NCBI GenBank assembly: GCA_902805615.1
Contig: CADCTQ010000345.1
Location: forward strand, 1 to 35,543
DNA: 35,543 nucleotides
Direction of reading: 5' to 3'
Source: an uncultured Cytophagales bacterium
GTDB taxonomy: Bacteria > Bacteroidota > Bacteroidia > Cytophagales > 172606-1
Positions within the stretch are counted from its first letter, which is position 1, and every line of letters starts with the position of its first letter. Both the position numbers and the translations under genes were made by a program. Below, one piece after another: positions 1 to 8,466 of the stretch. A model generated the notes under the pieces. That model ran no database searches. It was given only the letters and a program-made list of their open reading frames with translations, and was not told the origin of the DNA.

Positions 1-513
1 TGTTAATCCCGGTAATTCGGAAGTTTTAACCCGGGACGAGTTCATCCCGGTAAGCAAACCCGCCTCTCTCTTCCAACAAGAAGCGAAGCAGGAAAAGCAT
101 AAGAGCCTGGCCAAAAGGTTGGGCATGGACTTGAGTGGATGCTTTGATAAAGACTGCTCACCTGACAGGTTCTGCCTTCCCTCTACATGCTAAATTCGCG
201 CTTACTGTACAGTAACGGCCCGTTCAACGGGCATAAGCTTGCTTTCTCACATATTTGATGCAACAGGCAGCGCTTTTACAACGAATTTTTTATTACCTTG
301 TAAATGTTGTATTCCTTAAAAAATCAAGGACAGTTTCCCTTCCGTAAAGCCTATCCAGGAGTAGGTATTGTTAAATAATAAGTCCCATTGATGCTTTGAT
401 GATCCTTTCGTTGGGAAGGATTGGCAAGAACTGAGTCAACGAGCAGCTACCAAACTGATCTGTTTGCCGCCAGTCCGGCAAGAGAATGCCAAACCATTCG
501 AACCCGAAAAGCC
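1..513. other. Upstream region of the susC-like gene, no gene seen
   Basis: I see no supported gene here. The stretch is visibly more AT-rich than the genes that follow. A weak match to the Bacteroidota -7 element (CATATTTG, 250-257) could be part of the promoter for the receptor operon, but no matching -33 element stands out. A short direct repeat, ATCCCGGTAA, occurs at 6-15 and 45-54, with no clear meaning. An in-frame TTG at 421 would extend the receptor by 31 residues; I prefer the ATG at 514 because a signal peptide starts there. Confidence 0.4.
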
Positions 514-3500
514 ATGAGGATCATTCTGCTGGTATGCTTACTATTGGGTACGTATACTATGGACTTGGCTGCCCAGGAACACATGATCTCGGGCATTGTT
601 ACCTCAGCCAGGGACAATTCGCCGCTGCCCGGGGTAAACATAGCCGTAAAGGGTACTACCACTGGCACCAGTACGGATGCGGATGGGAGATACGCGGTGT
701 CTGCACCGTCCCCCCGGCACGTACTGGTGTATAGTTCAATAGGCTTGCTGGCCAAAGAAATAGAAATCGGAAACCGTACCAGGATAGACGTACAGTTAGA
801 CGAAGAAGTGCGGGGCTTATCCGAAGTAGTAGTCATCGGCTACGGGCAACAGGACCGCCGGACGCTTACCAGTGCCATTACTTCCATCCCCGCTGAATCT
901 ATTGCCAACGTACCCATCCCAAGCGCCGATCAACTTATCCAGGGGAGGGCATCTGGTGTACAGGTATCGGCCAACTCCGGGGAGCCCGGCAGTGGCATCC
1001 TGGTCCGGATACGGGGAGCTACTTCCGTCAATGCCACCAGCGACCCCCTATACGTCGTTGACGGTGTGCCGGTAACCACGGGCAACCTGGCCCAGATCGG
1101 TGCCGGCTCCTCCAACACCAATGCACTGGCTGATTTAAATCCTGCTGATATTGAATCCATCGAAGTCCTCAAAGATGCCTCCGCCACGGCCATCTACGGA
1201 GCCCGCGCGGCCAATGGGGTGGTGCTGATCACGACCAAGCGGGGGGCTGACCAGAAGCCGGTCATCAGCCTCGACACTTACTACGGGGTAACGGGGGCCT
1301 GGAAAAACCCCGATGCACTGCGGGTAGACGGCCCAACCTTTGAACGCCTGCAAAACGAGGCGGCGGCAAACAACTGGACTGACCGGTATGGCTCCCTGGA
1401 AGCGCCCGACGGGCGGGGAAATCCTTTTGTACTCCCCTACCCCGACCCCGACAATGCCACCAACACCAACTGGCTGGACGAAATCTTCCGGGAGCATGCC
1501 CCCATCCGCAACATTGATTTATCCATCCGGGGGGGCGGCCCCCGGATCAGGTATTACTTATCCGGCTCCCGGTTTGCCCAGGAAGGCTTGATCAAGCCCA
1601 CGGCCTTCGGGCGGACCAGCGGACGGCTGAACCTGGACTTCGAGGCCACCGACAAACTAAAAATCGGCACCAGCCTGACGTACGCCGTGACGGGCCGCAA
1701 CCGGGCTACCAACGGCAACGACATTACCGGGGCACTGACCACGGCCTTCTTTTACCCCTCCAACATTCCCATCTACAATCCGGACGGCAGCTACAACAAA
1801 CCCATCTGGGAGAACCCCGTAGCGGCGGTCAACGAAACGGATTACCAGATGAACACCGACCGGTTGATCGGCAACGTGTACGCGGAATACGAACTCCTGA
1901 ACGGCCTGTTGTTGAGAACCAGCTGGGGGCTGGACCATACGCTGGTGGATGAGTACCGCTATTTCAATACCAAACTTAATACCGGTGCGGCCGTGAACGG
2001 CCTGGCTACCTCGGTCATTACCCGGGACCAGACGTGGCTGAATGAGAATACCCTTTCCTACCAGTTGCGGCTGGGGCAGGCCCATTCCCTGGCAGCTTTG
2101 GTAGGCAATACCGTGCAGGAAAACACCCGTTCGCTGGACCGGGCATCGGGTCAGCAGTTTCCCAACGATGCTTTCCGGCAGCTTTCCTCGGCCTCCGTAA
2201 AAACGGAAGCCAGTTCTACGCTCACGCAGTACGGTTTGGCCTCCTGGTTCACCCGCCTCAACTACGATTACGCCGGGAAATACCTGTTTACGGTGAATGT
2301 GCGGGCCGACGCTTCTTCCCGTTTCGGCGCCGCCAACCGGTGGGGCGTGTTTCCTTCGGCGGCCGTGGGCTGGCGCATCAGCCAGGAACCCTTTATGAAA
2401 GCCATCCCTCAGGTTTCGAACCTGAAGCTGCGCGCCAGCTACGGGGTGACGGGCAACCAGAACGGCATCGACAATTTTCAGTCACTGGGCCTGTGGGGCG
2501 GACAGTCGGGCGGGTTGCGCGGCGGGGGCGGTACGGTGCCCATCAACGTGCCCAACAGCCCGGCCGCCTACGTGGACGCCCCCGGCTTTGTGCCCAATCA
2601 ACTGGAAAACCCGGACCTGAAGTGGGAAACCACCGCCCAACTTGACCTGGGCCTCGACCTGGGGCTCTTCTCGGACCGGGTCGGGGTGACCTTTGATTAC
2701 TACGACAAACAAACCCGTGACTTGCTGCTGGCCGTACCCATCCCGCGTTCGAACGGCTACAACCAACTGGTGCAGAATTACGGCCGCATGGAAAACAAAG
2801 GCTTCGAACTGGGCATCACGGCCAACCCGGTCCGGGGTGCGCTGGACTGGAACCTGACGTTCAACGTGGCCCGCAACCTGAACAAGATCAAAAAGCTGGC
2901 GGCTCCTTTCACGCAGTTCACCCGCGATTTCATCCGCCTGGAGGAAGGCGTTCCCCTGTTTTCCTTCTGGGTGCACCAGCAACTGGGCGTTGATCCCCAA
3001 ACCGGCGACGTGATCTGGAACACGGGCGCCGACGACGTATTTGACCCCAACGTGGACCGCTTCATCGTGGGCAACGCCCAGCCGGATTTCTTCGGCGGGC
3101 TCACCAACGACCTCCGGTACAAAAACGTTGACCTGACCGTATTCTTCCAGTTCACGTACGGCAACGAGGTGCTCAACTACAACCGTTACTTCTACGAACA
3201 CGGCGGGGAACGGACCACCGGCTACACGGCCAACCAACTGAGGCGGTGGCAGCAGCCGGGCGACCAGACGGACGTGCCCCGCATGGCGAGCCGGAACTAC
3301 AATACGGCCCTGCGCCCTTCCCGCCTGGTGGAGGATGGCTCCTTCCTGCGACTCAAAAACCTCTCCCTGGGGTACACCCTTCCCAAGTCGATGGTTGGTA
3401 AACTGGCCCTGAGCCGGCTGCGCGTGTACGTGGCCGCCCAGAACCTGCTTACCTTCACCCGGTATTCGGGCTTCGACCCGGAAGTCAGCGCGGACGCCAG

Positions 3501-3579
3501 TGAACTGGTCGGCGGAATTGACTTTGCTACCATGCCGCAGCCGCGCGTACTGATGGGCGGCATCAACCTCTCTTTTTAG
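514..3579 (+). CDS. SusC/RagA-like TonB-linked outer-membrane receptor
   Basis: An outer-membrane active transporter that takes up a ligand captured by its SusD partner, using energy from TonB-ExbBD. From the ATG at 514 (1021 aa) the protein opens with a hydrophobic signal peptide (MRIILLVCLLLGTYTMDLAAQ). Next come a carboxypeptidase-D regulatory-like domain (SGIVTSARDNSPLPGVNIAV), the SusC signature LSEVVVIGYGQQ, and a plug domain containing YVVDGVPV and IEVLKDASATAIYGARAANG. The rest is a long beta-barrel ending in an aromatic residue (GGINLSF), as outer-membrane barrels do. Length is normal for SusC. The SusD gene follows 18 bp downstream, so the two form an operon. No glycoside hydrolase or other gene reveals the substrate. 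The strand is opposite to the RiPP locus, so a functional link is not shown. An alternative TTG start lies at 421. Confidence 0.93.
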   Translation: MRIILLVCLLLGTYTMDLAAQEHMISGIVTSARDNSPLPGVNIAVKGTTTGTSTDADGRYAVSAPSPRHVLVYSSIGLLAKEIEIGNRTRIDVQLDEEVRGLSEVVVIGYGQQDRRTLTSAITSIPAESIANVPIPSADQLIQGRASGVQVSANSGEPGSGILVRIRGATSVNATSDPLYVVDGVPVTTGNLAQIGAGSSNTNALADLNPADIESIEVLKDASATAIYGARAANGVVLITTKRGADQKPVISLDTYYGVTGAWKNPDALRVDGPTFERLQNEAAANNWTDRYGSLEAPDGRGNPFVLPYPDPDNATNTNWLDEIFREHAPIRNIDLSIRGGGPRIRYYLSGSRFAQEGLIKPTAFGRTSGRLNLDFEATDKLKIGTSLTYAVTGRNRATNGNDITGALTTAFFYPSNIPIYNPDGSYNKPIWENPVAAVNETDYQMNTDRLIGNVYAEYELLNGLLLRTSWGLDHTLVDEYRYFNTKLNTGAAVNGLATSVITRDQTWLNENTLSYQLRLGQAHSLAALVGNTVQENTRSLDRASGQQFPNDAFRQLSSASVKTEASSTLTQYGLASWFTRLNYDYAGKYLFTVNVRADASSRFGAANRWGVFPSAAVGWRISQEPFMKAIPQVSNLKLRASYGVTGNQNGIDNFQSLGLWGGQSGGLRGGGGTVPINVPNSPAAYVDAPGFVPNQLENPDLKWETTAQLDLGLDLGLFSDRVGVTFDYYDKQTRDLLLAVPIPRSNGYNQLVQNYGRMENKGFELGITANPVRGALDWNLTFNVARNLNKIKKLAAPFTQFTRDFIRLEEGVPLFSFWVHQQLGVDPQTGDVIWNTGADDVFDPNVDRFIVGNAQPDFFGGLTNDLRYKNVDLTVFFQFTYGNEVLNYNRYFYEHGGERTTGYTANQLRRWQQPGDQTDVPRMASRNYNTALRPSRLVEDGSFLRLKNLSLGYTLPKSMVGKLALSRLRVYVAAQNLLTFTRYSGFDPEVSADASELVGGIDFATMPQPRVLMGGINLSF

Positions 3580-3597
3580 ACGTAACACCAGTTCTGC

Positions 3598-4992
3598 ATG
3601 AAAAAAAAGCTGTACGGAATGGGGCTGGCCCTGCTGCTGTTGCCGGCCGCCTGCGACGTGCTCGAGCAGACGCCCCAGGCCCAGATTTCCACGAGCCAGG
3701 CTTTTGCCAGCGAGAACGCTGCCAACGGCGCCGTCAACGGCATGTATAACCTGGTGCAGTCGGTGTACGACTGGCGGGTGCAGTGCCTGGGCGACCTGGC
3801 CTCCGACATTACGCAATCGGTCGATACCTGGGACGCCTTCATCAACATCGACGAGTACGTAACCACCCGCGACAACTCCGAAGTGGAAGACTTGTACACG
3901 GTACTATACCGCACGGTGGACATTGCCAATACGATCATTGCGGAAGTACCAAAACTGAATCTGCCCGAAGACCGGCAGAACAACCTGCTGGGGCAGGCCT
4001 ATTTCGTGCGGGGCCTGATGTACTTCGAACTGGCCCGGTTCTGGGGGGGCATTCCGGGGGTATACGGCGAGTTGGGAGTAGTAATCCGGACTACGCCCTC
4101 TCAGGGTGTCGATGCCGGCAGCTTCGGCGCCCGGGCTTCGCTCACCGACACCTACGCGCAGGTGCGTACGGACGCGGAAACCGCCCTGGAACTGCTGCCC
4201 GAAACGCGTAACAACAATGCGGCCGACCGGGGCCGGGCCGTAAAGCCCGCCGCCCGGGCGTTACTGTCGCGGCTGCACCTGTACCTGCGCGAGTACGGGC
4301 CGGCCGGGCAGTACGCCACTGCCGTGCTTACCGATAGCCGCTACCAGCTGGTCACGCCCTACGAAGCCATTTTCCGGACCAAGAATACCGCCGAATCCGT
4401 TTTTGAGGTGCAGTACGGGGTCAACGACATCAGCGGGATGCGGAACTGGTACTACCCCTCGTCGTCCGGCGGCCGGGGCGGGCTGGCGCTGCACGAGGCC
4501 TTCTACCAGGAGCTCACCGCCGACCCGGCCGACGAACGGGGCAAACTGACGGCCTACAATGCCAACGCAAAGGTGTATTACCCGGCCAAGTACAACACCG
4601 CCGGCAACTCCGACAACACCCACGTGTTCCGAATCGCCGAAATGTACTTGAACCGGGCGGAAGCACGCGCCCAGCTGGGCAACCTGGAAGGCGCCAAAGG
4701 GGACTTGAACGCCGTCCGGAAACGTGCCGGCCTGCCGGAAACCACCGCGGCTACCCGGGAAGAACTGCTGGCGTCCATCCTCCAGGAACGGAAATTGGAG
4801 TTCTACCAGGAAGGGCACCGCTGGTTTGACTTATTCCGCACGGGGCAGGCCGTGCGGGTGCTCACTGACCTGAAGCGGAATACCGGGAGCCGCCTGGTTT
4901 CGCTGCCCACGCCAACCCGGCTGGTTTTTCCCTTCCCCACTTCTGAAGTGCTGGCCAACCCCAACCTGGAGCAGAACGAGGCGTACCGGTGA
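3598..4992 (+). CDS. SusD/RagB-like nutrient-binding lipoprotein
   Basis: A surface lipoprotein that forms the lid of the SusC barrel and binds the ligand. The 464-aa protein begins with a lipoprotein signal peptide (MKKKLYGMGLALLLLPAAC), with Cys19 as the lipidation site. Typical SusD features follow: GQAYFVRGLMYFELARFWGG in the TPR-like part, the EMYLNRAEARAQLG helix, and the C-terminal block ILQERKLEFYQEGHRWFDLF. At 464 aa it is at the short end for the family but has no visible break. It lies 18 bp after the SusC gene, as expected for a co-transcribed pair. Its stop is 24 bp from the end of the converging methyltransferase gene. Confidence 0.93.
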   Translation: MKKKLYGMGLALLLLPAACDVLEQTPQAQISTSQAFASENAANGAVNGMYNLVQSVYDWRVQCLGDLASDITQSVDTWDAFINIDEYVTTRDNSEVEDLYTVLYRTVDIANTIIAEVPKLNLPEDRQNNLLGQAYFVRGLMYFELARFWGGIPGVYGELGVVIRTTPSQGVDAGSFGARASLTDTYAQVRTDAETALELLPETRNNNAADRGRAVKPAARALLSRLHLYLREYGPAGQYATAVLTDSRYQLVTPYEAIFRTKNTAESVFEVQYGVNDISGMRNWYYPSSSGGRGGLALHEAFYQELTADPADERGKLTAYNANAKVYYPAKYNTAGNSDNTHVFRIAEMYLNRAEARAQLGNLEGAKGDLNAVRKRAGLPETTAATREELLASILQERKLEFYQEGHRWFDLFRTGQAVRVLTDLKRNTGSRLVSLPTPTRLVFPFPTSEVLANPNLEQNEAYR

Positions 4993-5016
4993 GGGACCAG
5001 TCATCCGGCGGCCATC

Positions 5017-5733
5017 CTACCGGGCCGGCTGCTTTGCCTTCCGGAGCGCGAAGTAGATGAACGTGTAATTCAATCCGTACGGCTTCCATTCCACCACCTT
5101 TTCGGCGCAATCGGTCTGGAGCGGGCCGGTCAGTTCCAGGCCGTAGCGGGCTGCCTGGGCAATGGCCCCGGCGACGTCGCGGGGTGTAAATATTTTGATG
5201 GGAACGCCAAATGCACGTTTGCCGCCCGTTTCCACCGGGTCTTGCCAGTAATCCGTGGAAATGAACAGGATGCCTCCGGGCTTCAGGATGCGCGACATTT
5301 CGGCGAAGTACGCGTCGAGGGCCACCCCGTGCTCAATGACGCTCAAGCACGTAACGGCCCGGAAAGAACCGGCCCTGAACCGGGTGCGGGTAATGTCGCC
5401 GTATTCGTAGGCAATGTTCCCTCTGCGGGTATTGCCCTTGAAGGCCAGGTTGATACAGGTTAAATTCCGGTAGCCCAGCGCCTCCAGTTGGGGCAGGATC
5501 ACCGAGTACCGCTCGCCGCCCGCATCGAGTACCGGACTGGTTTTGCGCGTATGTTTCAGGATCAGCGAAAGGGCCGCCAGGGAGTCCCAGTTCTTGGGCT
5601 GATCGCCGTGCCGGGGCAGGTCCAGTTGCCCGGCCAGGGCAATGGATTTTTCGTATTCCGACCGGTGCTGCAGCACGGCACTGGCGGGGACGGGGTTGTT
5701 CTTCAACAGGTGAACGGAAGGGTGGGCGTGCAT
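5017..5733 (-). CDS. Class I SAM-dependent methyltransferase
   Basis: A 238-aa enzyme predicted to transfer a methyl group from S-adenosylmethionine. Motif I is SPVLDAGGERYSVI (residues 66-79), a variant of the usual D-x-G-x-G loop with GGE. A post-I acidic position appears in the GDITRTRF region, motif II-like residues in FRAVTCLSVIEHG (124-136), and EMSRILKPGGILFIST (145-160) is the typical motif III loop of Methyltransf_11 proteins. I chose the ATG at 5733 because upstream in-frame codons run into the preceding gene. It is the last gene of the lanthipeptide tailoring operon, 80 bp after a GT8 gene. Its substrate could be a sugar added by the glycosyltransferases or the peptide; the sequence does not say which. 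Confidence 0.82.
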   Translation of the reverse strand: MHAHPSVHLLKNNPVPASAVLQHRSEYEKSIALAGQLDLPRHGDQPKNWDSLAALSLILKHTRKTSPVLDAGGERYSVILPQLEALGYRNLTCINLAFKGNTRRGNIAYEYGDITRTRFRAGSFRAVTCLSVIEHGVALDAYFAEMSRILKPGGILFISTDYWQDPVETGGKRAFGVPIKIFTPRDVAGAIAQAARYGLELTGPLQTDCAEKVVEWKPYGLNYTFIYFALRKAKQPAR

Positions 5734-5813
5734 GGCTTTTGGGAGGTTATCGGTTAGAAACGGGGGACAAATGGATGGGGGCGGCCAGACCAGGCTTGCA
5801 CAGCCGGGCTGAT

Positions 5814-6638
5814 TCAGCCCACGCTGGCTACGCCGTAGCTGCTGTTCACGTATTCTGCTTCTTCGAAAACCTGCCACCAACGTTGGAAAGCCCGCGTATG
5901 CAACGGCCCCTTCGACGGCCCGGGTGCTTTGGCGTACCAGGGCTTTCGCGGCCCCCAGTAGTGGACCAGGCAAACGCTCCGGTCCGTTTTTTCGTCCGTC
6001 AGGTCATAGCCGAACAGTTCGTGGTACCGGTCCAGGTGGCCGGCGTACAGGTTATAGCGGTGGTCGAGGTGCAGGTCGCTCCGGGAGGGCCAGTCGGGAA
6101 AATAACGCTGTAAAAATCCCTGGTCCCCTCTTCCTTTGGTAGAAGGCAGCCGGTGCTGCGCCCTGAGCATGTCGTCGGCCAGGGAGGGGTCGGGCTCCAG
6201 CACCAGTACCCCCGAATTAAGCTGGACCCATCCGGCATGCTCGGGCAGCATGCCGCCAGCATTCACGGCCGACCACGCCTCCTTGCCGAAGAGTTCATCG
6301 ATATTGTGGAGCACCAGTGTGTCAGCATCCAGGTAAACGATTTTCCGGTATTCGGTCAGTTCCAGGATTCTCAGCTTGGTGAAGGTTTCTTTGTAAACCG
6401 CCGGCGTATCGGCGTACGGACTGCGGAGCGCCTTTACCTGCCGGAACGCAATTGCCAGCGCCGTGAGCGTGTCGGTCGTCCGGGCATTTACCCGTTCCCC
6501 GGCCACCAGGACCATCAGGCCGGTTTCCGACCGTACCTTCTTCAGGGACTGGTGCAGGGCAATTACGCCGGGCAGGTAGGTGTCGTCGTAGAGCAACGTG
6601 ACGTAGGTACAAGCGTCAGATTTCATAGCAGTATACAT
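5814..6638 (-). CDS. GT8-like glycosyltransferase (copy 2)
   Basis: A 274-aa glycosyltransferase of the glycogenin-like GT8 fold, expected to be a metal-dependent retaining enzyme that uses a nucleotide sugar. The N-terminal strand TYVTLLYDDTYLPGVIALHQ, the FTKLRILEL-YRKIVYLDAD block with its DxD motif at Asp104-Ala-Asp106, and a later NSGVLVLEP segment fit GT8. The C-terminal LVHYWGPRKPWY matches the conserved H-x-x-G-x-x-KPW end of the family. No signal peptide or membrane helix is visible, so it is probably cytoplasmic. It is a tandem paralogue of the gene just upstream, and part of the two genes is identical at the DNA level over 177 bp. An in-frame ATG at 6626 is an alternative start. 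Glycosylation of the lanthipeptide is inferred only from operon position. Confidence 0.87.
   Translation of the reverse strand: MYTAMKSDACTYVTLLYDDTYLPGVIALHQSLKKVRSETGLMVLVAGERVNARTTDTLTALAIAFRQVKALRSPYADTPAVYKETFTKLRILELTEYRKIVYLDADTLVLHNIDELFGKEAWSAVNAGGMLPEHAGWVQLNSGVLVLEPDPSLADDMLRAQHRLPSTKGRGDQGFLQRYFPDWPSRSDLHLDHRYNLYAGHLDRYHELFGYDLTDEKTDRSVCLVHYWGPRKPWYAKAPGPSKGPLHTRAFQRWWQVFEEAEYVNSSYGVASVG
5929..6105. repeat. 177-bp perfect direct repeat, copy in the second GT8 gene
   Basis: Identical base for base to 6795-6971 by my reading. It encodes the C-terminal part of the GT8 protein from the FPDWPSRSDLH segment to KPWYAK, in the same frame in both genes. Flanking parts of the two genes are much less alike, which suggests gene conversion rather than a whole-gene recent duplication. 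Confidence 0.9.
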
Positions 6639-6679
6639 TTAACCGGTGGATGTTGAAGCAGCAATGCGCTGGTGCCCGT

Positions 6680-7495
6680 TCAGTGGGTGCTCCCTGCGCC
6701 GTAATCACTGCCCGCGGGTTCGGCTTCTTCCAGCACCTGTCCCCACAACCGGAAGGACTTCTCGTGCAACGGCCCTTTCGATGCCGCCGGCACCTTGGCG
6801 TACCAGGGCTTTCGCGGCCCCCAGTAGTGGACCAGGCAAACGCTCCGGTCCGTTTTTTCGTCCGTCAGGTCATAGCCGAACAGTTCGTGGTACCGGTCCA
6901 GGTGGCCGGCGTACAGGTTATAGCGGTGGTCGAGGTGCAGGTCGCTCCGGGAGGGCCAGTCGGGAAAATAATGGTGCAGAAAACCCTGGTCGCCCCGGTC
7001 CTTCGAAGGGAGCAGGGGCAACATCTGCAGGATGTCTTGCAGTTGCTGGGGGTTGGGCTCGATTACCAGGAAACCGGCGTTCATGTCTACCCAATCGCTG
7101 CATTCGGGCAGCATGCCGCCGGCATTCACGGCCGACCACGACGGCTTGTCGAACAGTTCATCCACGTTGTGGCACACCAGCATGTCGGCGTCAATGTAGA
7201 CGATCTTGCGGTACCCGGCCATCTCCAGGATTCTCAGCTTCGTAAAAATCCCTTCGAATACCTTGGGCGTATCGGGGTAAGGGCTGCGGATGGGGGCAAC
7301 GTACTGCCAATCGATCTGCCGTTCGTGCAGGGCTTGCAGGGTGCGCGGCGCAACGCTCCCTTCCACCACCAGCACCAGCAGCGGCACGCACGCATGAACC
7401 CGTTGCAGGGAACAGTGGAGGGCTACCACTCCCGGAAGATACCCATCGTCGTAGAGGAGGGTGATGTAGGCATTGGGCTTGTCGGGGGCCGTCAT
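6680..7495 (-). CDS. GT8-like glycosyltransferase (copy 1)
   Basis: A 271-aa GT8-like enzyme and tandem paralogue of the following gene. It shows the same layout: YITLLYDDGYLPGVVALH at the N-terminus, FTKLRILEM-YRKIVYIDAD with the DxD motif at Asp102-Ala-Asp104, NAGFLVIEP, and LVHYWGPRKPWYAK near the C-terminus. I chose the ATG at 7495 because it begins 11 bp after the upstream stop and immediately precedes the first family strand; longer versions would overlap the upstream gene. It differs from copy 2 in the N-terminal half and the acceptor-side region, so the two may add different sugars or act on different sites. Its place in the lanthipeptide operon suggests a peptide or sugar acceptor (inference). 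Confidence 0.87.
   Translation of the reverse strand: MTAPDKPNAYITLLYDDGYLPGVVALHCSLQRVHACVPLLVLVVEGSVAPRTLQALHERQIDWQYVAPIRSPYPDTPKVFEGIFTKLRILEMAGYRKIVYIDADMLVCHNVDELFDKPSWSAVNAGGMLPECSDWVDMNAGFLVIEPNPQQLQDILQMLPLLPSKDRGDQGFLHHYFPDWPSRSDLHLDHRYNLYAGHLDRYHELFGYDLTDEKTDRSVCLVHYWGPRKPWYAKVPAASKGPLHEKSFRLWGQVLEEAEPAGSDYGAGSTH
6795..6971. repeat. 177-bp perfect direct repeat, copy in the first GT8 gene
   Basis: The partner of 5929-6105, 866 bp away in the same orientation. Recombination between the copies would delete 866 bp and fuse the two GT8 genes in frame into one hybrid gene. Confidence 0.9.
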
Positions 7496-7506
7496 GGTCA
7501 GGTACG

Positions 7507-8466
7507 TTATGGGTGGGCACTGGCTGGTAAAACGGACATCATTGCCGATCCGGCGAGGGATTGCAGAAAATATTCGCCCGTCAGTTTTCTTTTCAGCGGC
7601 AGTTGGACCAGGTACTGGTGCGCAGCCCGCAGCCGGCCCGGGTCGCCCACCTTGCCCGGCACCTCGTCCAGGGAAGCATAATACAGCGGGTACTCCTCCC
7701 CCAGGTATTCCACCACGGAGGGAAGTTTGTTCACCAGCAGGGGCGTATTGCGGGCAATGCATTCGATAACCGTATTGTTTACGCTGCTGTCGTACAGGTC
7801 CACGAACACGATGCTTTCGGCCAGCAGGTCGTCGTACGCGTCATCATCCACGTAGGGAATAAAGCCCACGTCTTTGAGGTGGAAGTCCTCGGCGGCGTAG
7901 TAAGCCATTTCCAGTTTGAGGTAGTGCAGCGCCGACTTGCCGAGCAGGTGCAGTTTGGTGTAGCCCGGCGTGCGGAACCGGTAAAACGAGGTAAGCCGCC
8001 GGAGCCAACTGCCCACCTGGACGATCTGGCGGGTCTGGGCAAACCGGTCCGGGTCGAAAGTGACCGCCGGGAATTCGGTCGGGTGGTAGAGCGTTTCCAC
8101 CGGCACGGGCAGGCGCTCCCTCAGGAAAGCGGCCAGGTATTCGGAGAAGGTGAATACCCCCTGGCAAAAAGGCAGACTCTCCCGGAAAGCCTCCCCCTGG
8201 AGCACGCTGCCGGGGGCGAGGCGGCTGGCGGTCAGCCAGGGGGGAATCTGCACCGGGTGGTGCCAGAAGCCGACCCAGTCCTGCCGGTAGGGAACCCGCC
8301 CGGCCGCCCGGGCCTGCTCGGCCTGGAAGCCGAAAGACGCGTCGATGAAACCGTCCAGCAGCACCCCGTCACCGGACGTATAGGGTTGCAGCAGTTTCAC
8401 GATGTACTTCCACCCGCTCCGGTGCCCGCTCCAACTGATTTGATCGACCCATTGTAGTTTAAACAT
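7507..8466 (-). CDS. GT-B-like glycosyltransferase (putative)
   Basis: A 319-aa protein that looks like a GT-B fold glycosyltransferase with a Rossmann-like C-terminal half. The segment IVQVGSWLRRL resembles the start of a GT-B nucleotide-sugar domain. The stretch FVDLYDSSVNNTVIECIARN, followed by TPLLVNKLPSVVEYLG, is the typical E-C-I-A-x-N-T-P-L-L turn that binds the donor sugar in GT4-like enzymes. FWHHPVQIP and FTFSEYLAAFL in the first half are compatible with an acceptor domain. Its start overlaps the previous gene by 8 bp (ATG inside the preceding stop region), which argues for translational coupling. No transmembrane segment is evident. I am fairly sure of the fold, less so of the exact family and not of the substrate. 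Confidence 0.72.
   Translation of the reverse strand: MFKLQWVDQISWSGHRSGWKYIVKLLQPYTSGDGVLLDGFIDASFGFQAEQARAAGRVPYRQDWVGFWHHPVQIPPWLTASRLAPGSVLQGEAFRESLPFCQGVFTFSEYLAAFLRERLPVPVETLYHPTEFPAVTFDPDRFAQTRQIVQVGSWLRRLTSFYRFRTPGYTKLHLLGKSALHYLKLEMAYYAAEDFHLKDVGFIPYVDDDAYDDLLAESIVFVDLYDSSVNNTVIECIARNTPLLVNKLPSVVEYLGEEYPLYYASLDEVPGKVGDPGRLRAAHQYLVQLPLKRKLTGEYFLQSLAGSAMMSVLPASAHP

Noticed and set aside
421..513. TTG start at 421 for the SusC-like receptor
   Set aside because: It would put 31 charged and polar residues before a normal signal peptide; the ATG at 514 is better placed.
2482..3816. A 444-codon frame on the - strand across susC and susD
   Set aside because: It spans the junction of two well-supported + strand genes and its translation has no domain or plausible start.
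5814..6971. The 177-bp repeat as part of a mobile element
   Set aside because: Both copies lie inside GT8 coding frames, keep the frame, and have no inverted ends, target duplications or transposase. Gene conversion explains them better.
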